From assembly GCA_044238875.1 (NCBI GenBank), contig JBIICM010000009.1, forward strand, positions 1 to 28,165: a stretch of DNA of 28,165 nt, in the 5' to 3' direction. The notes beneath the pieces were generated by a model. That model saw only the letters and a list, made by a program, of their open reading frames with translations, ran no database searches and had not been told where the DNA came from. This stretch comes from JAIBAI01 sp044238875. Its GTDB lineage: Bacteria > Bacteroidota > Bacteroidia > M30B66. Made by a program: the position numbers and the translations under genes. Positions 22,033 to 28,165 of this stretch are shown piece by piece. Each line of letters opens with the position of its first letter. Position 1 is the first letter of the stretch.

Positions 22033-22878
22033 ATGAAAAAACTCACCATCACACTTCTGATTATTTTTTCACTGATCAGCGCACCGTTTTATGCGCAGAC
22101 GTTAAAAGTTCCGGCACCCAGCCCGCTTCAGACGCTGAAACAAAACTTTGCACTCGGTGAAATTAGTATTGAATATTCGCGCCCACTTGTTAAAGACAGG
22201 GTGATTTTCGGCGACCTTGTTCCCTATGGTAAAATCTGGCGAACGGGGGCGAATGCTTCCGCCAAAATTACATTCACTGATGAAGTTAAACTTGAAGGTG
22301 TTCAGGTACTGCCCGGCACTTATGCACTTTACACCATTCCAGGGAAGGACACCTGGGAGGTAATGCTTTACAAAGACCTTAATCTTGGCGGTGATGTTGC
22401 CGGCTATAAAACCGAAAATGAAGTACTGAGATTAAAGGTTAAGCCGGCGGCACTTTCAGAGTTGACGGAGTCGTTTACCATCCAGATCAATAATGTTAAG
22501 TCAAACAACTGTCGTATAGATTTATCATGGGAAAAGACAAGGGTTTCATTGGCGGTTTCGGCCGATATTGATGAGCGAATCATGAAAAACATTGACAAAG
22601 CGCTTTCGGTTGATGGAAGACCTTACTACCAAAGTGCAAACTATTACTATGAAAACAATAAGGATCTGGTAAAAGCCCTTGAATGGATTAACAAGGCGGT
22701 GGAACAAAACCCGAAAGGTTACTGGATTATGCTGCTGAAGGCTAAAATTCAGCTCAAGGCCGGTGATAAAAAAGGGGCAGCTGAAAGTGCAGGAAAGACA
22801 ATTGAACTGGCCCAAGAGGCACAAAGCGATGATTATGTAAAGATGGCTGAGAAAATAATTGCCGACAGCAAGAAGTAA
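22033..22878 (+). CDS. Exported DUF2911 domain protein with C-terminal TPR-like helices
   Basis: This 281-aa protein has a signal peptide (LTITLLIIFSLISAPFYAQ) and a DUF2911 domain, recognisable by EISIEYSRPLVKDRVIFGDL, the VPYGKIWRTGANASAKITF block and LPGTYALYTIPGKDTW. The C-terminal 80 residues form helical repeats with a TPR pattern (ALEWINKAVEQNPKGYWIML, KIQLKAGDKKGAAESA). The DUF2911 family is widespread in Bacteroidota and has no established function; an exported, probably periplasmic location is inferred. It is monocistronic between its promoter and a bidirectional terminator. Confidence 0.88.
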   Translation: MKKLTITLLIIFSLISAPFYAQTLKVPAPSPLQTLKQNFALGEISIEYSRPLVKDRVIFGDLVPYGKIWRTGANASAKITFTDEVKLEGVQVLPGTYALYTIPGKDTWEVMLYKDLNLGGDVAGYKTENEVLRLKVKPAALSELTESFTIQINNVKSNNCRIDLSWEKTRVSLAVSADIDERIMKNIDKALSVDGRPYYQSANYYYENNKDLVKALEWINKAVEQNPKGYWIMLLKAKIQLKAGDKKGAAESAGKTIELAQEAQSDDYVKMAEKIIADSKK

Positions 22879-22896
22879 AGGTTCATCATTGTATTG

Positions 22897-22933
22897 AAAA
22901 AGGTCGTTGAAATTTTAGGTCAGCGACCTTTTT
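22897..22933. terminator. Bidirectional terminator between convergent genes
   Basis: A 14-bp stem (AAAAAGGTCGTTGA with TCAGCGACCTTTTT, one G-T pair) encloses a 9-base loop. T-runs follow on both strands because the stem ends in A and T runs. It serves the DUF2911 gene (plus) and the symporter gene (minus), whose stop codon touches the hairpin. Confidence 0.85.
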
Positions 22934-24624
22934 TATTTTCCTGCAAAGTGGAGTGTGCGCTGAATCAGCAGGGCCAAAATCATCACCAGCAAACAGCCGA
23001 TTACATTCAGCCATAAAAACGCGGCAACGTTAAAATACCAGGCGAGTACCACACAGATTTGCGATAAAATGGCAGCGTAAAAAACAGATGTGCCGTTTAT
23101 TTTTTTCATGTAAAAGGCAACCAGAAAAATCCCCAGCACAGTTCCGTAAAAAAAGGAGCCCAAAATATTTACCGCTTCAATCAGGTTGCCAATGCTGCGC
23201 GCATAAAATGCCACAATAACGCAGAAAATACCCCAGAGTAGTGTTGCCGCACGTGAAACTAGGAGGTCAGATTTTTCAGAAGCCTTGTTCCGGTTAATTT
23301 TTTTATACAGATCCACCACGGTTGTTGAGGCAAGTGCATTGAGTCCGCTTGCCGTTGAGCCCATAGAGGCTAAAAAAATAACAGCAATCAGCAAGCCGAT
23401 TAATCCATGCGGAAAATGTTTCATCACAAAGCTCAGGAACACATAATCGGTATCGTTGGTATCGGCGGAGGGGTTGTTTTTGCTGATCAGCCCGATGCTT
23501 TTTTTCCGGATGTCAACTGCCTGTTTTTCAAGTGCCATCAAATCGCGGCGGGCACTTGCTTCGGCCATCTGATCATGATTCAGCAGCGCTTCCGATAAAT
23601 TATTCATTACGGTTGACTTTGCCTTACCGATGGCTGCATATTCGTATTCATATTTTTCGAAAGCGGCTGCGTATGGTCCGGCCTTTACAAGTTCAACTTC
23701 GGCCTGATTGAAAAAAACCGGCGCCTGATTATATTGGTAAAAAACAAATACAAGCACGCCTGTTAATAGAATCAGGAATTGCATGGGTATTTTTACCATG
23801 CCATTAAACAATAATCCCAGACGACTTTCACGCACTGAACTACCCGTTAAGTAGCGCCCCACCTGCGACTGGTCGGTGCCAAAATAACTCAGCTGAAGAA
23901 AAAAACCTCCGATTAGTCCCGACCAGATATTGTATTTGTTGCTGAAGTCGAAATTCAGATCAATAGCTGTAGTTTTTCCAGATGCACCTGCCAGATGTAA
24001 TACCTGATGCAGATCATTGCCGGGCGGCAGCAGGCGAAGCACCAGCCATGCACTGATGAAAAGTCCGGAAAACACCACCAGCATTTGTAGAAACTGGGTG
24101 TGCGAAACGGCTTTTGTACCACCGTAAACTGTGTAAATGATTACCAGTCCGCCAATGAGCAAAATTGTATAGTTGCTGTGCATTTGAAGTATTGACGACA
24201 GGATGATGGCAGGTGCGATAATGGCTACCCCAGTTGAGAGCCCGCGCTGCAGCAGAAAAAGAAATGCGGTGAGCAGCCGTGTACGACCGTCAAATCTTTT
24301 TTCAAGAAACTCATAGGCTGTGTAAACGTTGAGCTTACTAAAAGCCGGCACAAAAGTTACACAGAGCACCACCATGGCAAGGGGCAGTCCGAAATAGAAC
24401 TGTATGAACCGCATGCCATCAGAAAACGCCTGACCGGGAAGCGAAAGAAAGGTGATGGCACTGGCCTGGGTAGCCATCACTGAAAGACCCACATGGTACC
24501 ATTTCATTTTGCGGTCGGCCAGCAAAAAGCCACTGATATTATTTGTTCCCCGGCTTTTCCAAACCCCATAGAGGATGATAAACAGAAGGGTAAGACAAAG
24601 TACAATCCAGTCAATACCACTCAT
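22933..24624 (-). CDS. Sodium:solute symporter (SSS family)
   Basis: This 563-aa polytopic transporter is of the SSS family, which uses the Na+ gradient to import solutes. The first helix (DWIVLCLTLLFIILYGVW), the WYHVGLSVMATQASAITFLSLPG segment forming the substrate/Na+ site region, YTVYGGTKAV, SYFGTDQSQVGRYLTG and the TM9 Na2-site region LASMGSTASGLNA are all family-like. A hydrophilic, helical insert of about 95 residues lies near 300-394, between TM segments. The substrate is unknown. The start overlaps a 33-codon upstream gene by ATGA, and the PIG-L gene precedes that, so import of an N-acetylated sugar or related product is a possible link, inferred only from context. Confidence 0.9.
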   Translation of the reverse strand: MSGIDWIVLCLTLLFIILYGVWKSRGTNNISGFLLADRKMKWYHVGLSVMATQASAITFLSLPGQAFSDGMRFIQFYFGLPLAMVVLCVTFVPAFSKLNVYTAYEFLEKRFDGRTRLLTAFLFLLQRGLSTGVAIIAPAIILSSILQMHSNYTILLIGGLVIIYTVYGGTKAVSHTQFLQMLVVFSGLFISAWLVLRLLPPGNDLHQVLHLAGASGKTTAIDLNFDFSNKYNIWSGLIGGFFLQLSYFGTDQSQVGRYLTGSSVRESRLGLLFNGMVKIPMQFLILLTGVLVFVFYQYNQAPVFFNQAEVELVKAGPYAAAFEKYEYEYAAIGKAKSTVMNNLSEALLNHDQMAEASARRDLMALEKQAVDIRKKSIGLISKNNPSADTNDTDYVFLSFVMKHFPHGLIGLLIAVIFLASMGSTASGLNALASTTVVDLYKKINRNKASEKSDLLVSRAATLLWGIFCVIVAFYARSIGNLIEAVNILGSFFYGTVLGIFLVAFYMKKINGTSVFYAAILSQICVVLAWYFNVAAFLWLNVIGCLLVMILALLIQRTLHFAGK

Positions 24625-24722
24625 GAGAAATGCCGGGTAAACTGATAAAGCAGTAAAATGATCAACAACAGCTGAATGACCATAATGCTATAAGAAATTT
24701 TCCAGGGGTTTATTGGTTTCAT
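24621..24722 (-). CDS. 33-aa single-helix membrane microprotein linking PIG-L and symporter genes
   Basis: This short gene starts at the ATG at 24722 overlapping the PIG-L TGA (ATGA) and ends in a TGA at 24621 overlapping the symporter ATG (ATGA). It encodes MKPINPWKISYSIM followed by a strongly hydrophobic helix VIQLLLIILLLYQFT and RHFS. With both ends coupled by 4-nt overlaps, no intergenic space and a perfect membrane-helix composition, it is very likely translated. The basic, Trp-bearing head and the C-terminal R-H suggest one TM segment. I do not recognise a family. A small accessory partner of the symporter is the natural hypothesis. The whole gap between its neighbours is consumed by this frame. 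Confidence 0.7.
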   Translation of the reverse strand: MKPINPWKISYSIMVIQLLLIILLLYQFTRHFS

Positions 24723-27190
24723 TCGGCAGGTGGCAGGTGCAGCAGGTTTACAAACAGTCGGATGGCACCGGGAACACCGGCTGGCAACTGTCTGAAAAAT
24801 GACAATCCGGTATAAACAAAATTGCCTTTACCGTGCTGTGTAATGATCAGACTACCTGTCTGTTGTGACTCACCCGGATCGTTAAAACCAAGTGGACAGC
24901 TGTATTCTGATCCGAACTGATCGGCAAAATAAACACCGCGTTCCTGCACCCATCCCTCAAAATCGGCATTTGTAATCAGGTTGGGACTTTTAAAAACAGG
25001 ATGGGTCGGAAGCAGCATTTTAACCGGTGCATTTTCGTCGGTTACCCTGTTTCTGCTGATTTCAAAGGCCGAAGGACCAATTTTCGATTTAAGCGGCCCC
25101 ACTCGGTTGTTGGTGTTGTACTGCACAATCATGTTGCCCCCGTTTTTCACAAAGTTCATGAGTTTTTCATGCTGAACTGCGAGCTGATCATTCACATTAT
25201 AAGCCCTTACCCCTGTGATAAGTACGCTGAAGGCCGAAAGATCCGCGGTATCGAGTTGTGTAGCGGGTAAAATGGTAACCTGGTACCCAAGTTGTTTCAA
25301 AACACCCGGTATCTCATCACCTGAACCGGGGATATAACCAATTTTGGCCCGCTGAATCTGACAGTTAAATTTAACCAGCTTCATCCCGGCCGGCTCCATC
25401 AGGTGCAGCGGAGGAAGGTGATCATAATTGGCTCTCTGAATGCTGATTGCGTTGGTTTTGTTTCCATTTTCAGGTTCAAGTACGGCCATGATCTTGGTAT
25501 TTATTTGAGCTGCTTTGGATGAGACAGTAAATTGATAGTTTACTTTTTTACCCGCCTCCGAAAGATTTACCATGGCATACGCAGGCTGAATTTCAAGTCC
25601 TTCCGCAATCAATGAGAGTTTGCCATTGAAACCGGCGGTATGCGCTTGCACGGTAAGGCTTATACTTGCCGAATCATGCATAGTCATTAAGCACGCATCG
25701 GCCGGAAAGGTTACAGTTACCGGAGGCAGCACCTCAACATCCTGTATCAGTTCGCCTTTAACAGGATCCGTCCATTTATACTGAACAGGCAAAATAACAG
25801 CTGCTTCAACTTCCGCAATGCGCAGCTTTATACCGCATGAAAACCTTGCGGAGGCGCCATTATCGGTAAGATAACCCTTGTTATCGGGCACATAACGGGC
25901 GTCTGAAGATGATCGCTGAAACCACCAGGTGCTGGTAAGCGGCTGTGTGGTATTTAGATTAAAATGGTGGGAAATATCTATTTGTTTGTTGCAGGGTAAA
26001 GCAAGTGCTGCCGTGCTGTCTCTATCGGGAAAATGAATTTCTTCAAGCACTACGTTTATATCGCTCCTATTAATCAGCCGAAGTGTTAATTTCTGACCGG
26101 TACCGGGTATTAACGAAGCCGTTGCTGAAAGTGCTTCCAGACGCAGCCCGCAAACGGCCATGAGAAGCCTTAGCACCTCGGCCGACTTAACCCTTTTCCA
26201 CAGCAGCAATTCATGATCATTTGTCTGAATTTTTTGCAACAACCTATAAATGGCAGCCAGCCTTTTTGCGGAGCGTTCAGGATGAAAAGGATCAAAGTTG
26301 CGTCTGCACGCATCTACACTTTTGCCGATATGGGCAGTACCTTTAAATCTGTTCCATGAAAAATCAAGCCGTTCGAAGATATCTCTTCCAGAAGTATCCC
26401 CTTTCAGGGGTTTGAAAAACTCAGTGATTTCGCCACTTACCGCCGCAGTGCCGAACCCCTGACTTTTGTGCATGCTGCGACTGGCCGCCGCTATTTCACC
26501 TGTTGATTTACCCAGCAAGGGCAGCGGATGGCCCACATTCAGCCTGATCTGGTCAGGACCTGTGGTATTGTTGCTGCCGAACTGAAAAGTATTCCAGTAA
26601 AGTTTTTTCACCTGCCAGGTACCCCATTGTTTTACCTGATTGGGAAAAATATCAGGGTTGGCGGATTTCTCAAATGCCTCAGCGGCCAGTAAGGCCGATG
26701 CGGTATGATGCCCGTGCCCTCCTTCGCCTGTAACGGGAAAACGACAAATGATGATATCGGGTTTAAAGTACCTGATTACCAGCAATACATCTTCAAGAAC
26801 ACTGTCGCGGTTCCATTTCTGCAAAGTTTCATCAGGATTTTTTGAATACCCGAAGTCGGCTGCTCTTGTAAAAAACTGTTCAGCACCATCTGTTTCCCGG
26901 GCCTTAAAAAGTTCATGAGATCTTATCAGGCCTAACATCGCACCCTGTTCGCTGCCGATCAGGTTTTGCCCCCCCTCGCCGCGGGTAATTGAAAGGTAGG
27001 CTGTTCTTAATTGCTGATGTTTTGACAACCAGCTCAGCACCCGTGTGTTTTCATCATCCGGATGCGCGGCAATGTACAATACAGAACCAACTTTGTTGAG
27101 CTTTTCAATTCCCGAAAGCAGCTCTCCGGGCTGCATCATCTGGCAGAACAAGGTACATGGGTAAAGTATGGCCACCCACAACATGGTCAC
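24719..27190 (-). CDS. Large exported PIG-L family deacetylase with GATase-like C-terminus
   Basis: This protein of about 823 aa has an N-terminal LmbE/PIG-L zinc-dependent N-deacetylase domain: AAHPDDE (residues 41-47), RGEGGQN, and the HGHH motif (159-162). These supply metal ligands and the catalytic Asp. The middle (about 350-600) is beta-rich, and the C-terminus (about 640-823) resembles a ThuA/GATase1-like fold (VLITGVRAYN; YVTNGG-like FVKNGGNMIVQYN; GNFVYTGLSFFRQLP). An exported location is likely from the hydrophobic start. The GTG at 27190 follows here; the true start may be upstream at a CTG (frame is open back to the PhoH stop), since the present N-terminus lacks a basic head. The substrate is unknown, probably an N-acetyl sugar. 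The TGA overlaps the microprotein. Confidence 0.87.
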   Translation of the reverse strand: MTMLWVAILYPCTLFCQMMQPGELLSGIEKLNKVGSVLYIAAHPDDENTRVLSWLSKHQQLRTAYLSITRGEGGQNLIGSEQGAMLGLIRSHELFKARETDGAEQFFTRAADFGYSKNPDETLQKWNRDSVLEDVLLVIRYFKPDIIICRFPVTGEGGHGHHTASALLAAEAFEKSANPDIFPNQVKQWGTWQVKKLYWNTFQFGSNNTTGPDQIRLNVGHPLPLLGKSTGEIAAASRSMHKSQGFGTAAVSGEITEFFKPLKGDTSGRDIFERLDFSWNRFKGTAHIGKSVDACRRNFDPFHPERSAKRLAAIYRLLQKIQTNDHELLLWKRVKSAEVLRLLMAVCGLRLEALSATASLIPGTGQKLTLRLINRSDINVVLEEIHFPDRDSTAALALPCNKQIDISHHFNLNTTQPLTSTWWFQRSSSDARYVPDNKGYLTDNGASARFSCGIKLRIAEVEAAVILPVQYKWTDPVKGELIQDVEVLPPVTVTFPADACLMTMHDSASISLTVQAHTAGFNGKLSLIAEGLEIQPAYAMVNLSEAGKKVNYQFTVSSKAAQINTKIMAVLEPENGNKTNAISIQRANYDHLPPLHLMEPAGMKLVKFNCQIQRAKIGYIPGSGDEIPGVLKQLGYQVTILPATQLDTADLSAFSVLITGVRAYNVNDQLAVQHEKLMNFVKNGGNMIVQYNTNNRVGPLKSKIGPSAFEISRNRVTDENAPVKMLLPTHPVFKSPNLITNADFEGWVQERGVYFADQFGSEYSCPLGFNDPGESQQTGSLIITQHGKGNFVYTGLSFFRQLPAGVPGAIRLFVNLLHLPPAE

Positions 27191-27241
27191 AACTTGTTGT
27201 TTCAGGATATACGCTTTCAGGTTCAGAGGTAGGATAGTAAT

Positions 27242-28165
27242 TTATAACAATTCATTGGCAAGGTTCGCCAGCTCCGACCGTTCGCCTTTTTCAAGGGTAA
27301 TATGGGCGTAAAGCCGGTTATTGCGTATTTTATCAATCAGGTAACTTAGTCCGTTCGATTGGGTATCCAGATAAGGGGTATCAATCTGGAAGATATCGCC
27401 GGTAAACACGATTTTTGTGTTTTCACCCGCTCTGGTGATAATTGTTTTCACCTCATGTGGGGTAAGGTTCTGTGCCTCGTCAACAATGAAGTAAATATTG
27501 CTCAGACTGCGCCCGCGTATGTATGCAAGGGGAGTGATGAGCAGCTTTTCACTGTCAACCATCTCTGTGATTTTTTTGTACTCCTTATCGGTCTCATCCC
27601 ACTGATTTTGAATCATTTTCAGGTTATCCCACAGAGGTTCCATGTATGGGTTGAGCTTACTTTTTATATCTCCCGGAAGGTACCCGATATCTTTATTACT
27701 GAGTGGCACTATGGGCCGGGCCAGATATACCTGCCTGAATTCTCGCTTCTGTTCCAATGCGCCACTCAGTGCCAGCAGGGTTTTACCGGTTCCGGCAACG
27801 CCTTGCAGTGTAACCAGTTTTATTTCGGGGTTCATCAGTGCGTGCAGGGCGAATATCTGCTCTGCATTGCGCGGTCGGATGCCATAAGCCGAAGTTTTTT
27901 CAACCCGGTCAACCACCCCTGAAACCGGATTGTAATAACCAAGTACAGAGTGTTTCCCGTTTTTCAGGATATAATAGTGGTTAAATATGGGCTTTTTATT
28001 TTTCAGAAAATCTTCCGGTTTGCAAAAACCTTCGGTGTAGAGCCGGTCAATCACACTTACATCAACATTGCTCAGCACCGACTTTCCCGTATAAAGACTT
28101 TCAACATCTTTAATCTTTCCGGTTTCAAAATCTTCACTGTTCAGGTTAAGCGATTTTGCCTTTAG
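27242..28165 (-). CDS. PIN-PhoH family ATPase (5' end beyond window)
   Basis: The visible C-terminal 307 residues contain a PhoH ATPase domain with Walker A (LQGVAGTGKT), Walker B (IYFIVDEAQN), and the FTGDIFQIDTPYLD sensor region, preceded by the end of a PIN ribonuclease domain. The frame stays open to base 28165 (KIKDVESLYTGKSVLSNVDV is readable upstream of the GTG at 28078), so that GTG is not the start. PIN-PhoH proteins (YlaK-like, usually about 440 aa) are thought to act as RNA helicase/nucleases. It precedes the PIG-L gene by 51 nt on the same strand, with the PhoH stop lying in the same frame as the PIG-L gene. Confidence 0.92.
   Translation of the reverse strand, partial: LKAKSLNLNSEDFETGKIKDVESLYTGKSVLSNVDVSVIDRLYTEGFCKPEDFLKNKKPIFNHYYILKNGKHSVLGYYNPVSGVVDRVEKTSAYGIRPRNAEQIFALHALMNPEIKLVTLQGVAGTGKTLLALSGALEQKREFRQVYLARPIVPLSNKDIGYLPGDIKSKLNPYMEPLWDNLKMIQNQWDETDKEYKKITEMVDSEKLLITPLAYIRGRSLSNIYFIVDEAQNLTPHEVKTIITRAGENTKIVFTGDIFQIDTPYLDTQSNGLSYLIDKIRNNRLYAHITLEKGERSELANLANELL

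Overview
The window looks like chromosomal DNA of a Bacteroidota bacterium. The evidence is a type IX secretion (T9SS) C-terminal sorting domain on a SprB-repeat protein, several families typical of that phylum (DUF1573, DUF2911, GWxTD, DUF2027-Smr, PIN-PhoH), intergenic -7 elements of the form TAnnTTTG, and few visible Shine-Dalgarno sequences. I cannot place it below phylum level. Most of the window is core chromosome. The only clearly accessory piece is an AT-rich toxin-antitoxin locus.

Layout. Positions 1-2127 (minus): 5' part of a bifunctional Rel/SpoT gene cut by the window edge, ribH, and a membrane-anchored TPR protein. Positions 2218-5433 (plus, divergent): recF, a DciA-like DUF721 gene, a GT87-type membrane glycosyltransferase and an ACP-phosphodiesterase-like gene with a TTG start. 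Positions 5517-6140 (minus): a short attC-like inverted repeat, a RelE/ParE-type toxin gene broken by one in-frame TAA, and its antitoxin. Positions 6251-9613 (plus): tightly overlapping GWxTD protein, LpxL-like acyltransferase and family 2 glycosyltransferase, probably cell-envelope functions. Position 9694-10311 (minus): small AraC regulator with an HMA-like N-terminal domain. Positions 10374-13628 (plus): two tandem DUF1573 proteins, a strong terminator whose T-run abuts the next start codon, a class I aminotransferase and a PfkB kinase. Positions 13659-13747: two copies of a 34-bp hairpin repeat. Positions 13845-16547 (plus): a 900-aa secreted T9SS protein.

Positions 16631-17051 (minus) hold RNase P RNA with promoter and terminator. 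Positions 17062-21842 (minus) hold a DUF2027-Smr protein, a small membrane protein, bioA, asnS and a TerB-like protein. Positions 22006-22878 (plus) hold a DUF2911 protein, followed by a bidirectional terminator. Positions 22933-28165 (minus) hold a sodium:solute symporter, a 33-aa membrane microprotein, a large PIG-L-family protein and a PIN-PhoH ATPase cut by the window edge.

I see no phage, CRISPR array, transposase, rRNA or tRNA. I did not find a large undescribed system. The best leads are the 33-codon hydrophobic gene joined by ATGA overlaps to both PIG-L and symporter genes, the single-stop-codon toxin pseudogene, the paired 34-bp hairpin repeats, the terminator/start-codon junction at 11472-11498, and the AraC regulator with a half-lost CxxC motif. 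Apart from the two edge-cut genes and rnpB, no stretch over about 300 bases lacks a gene.
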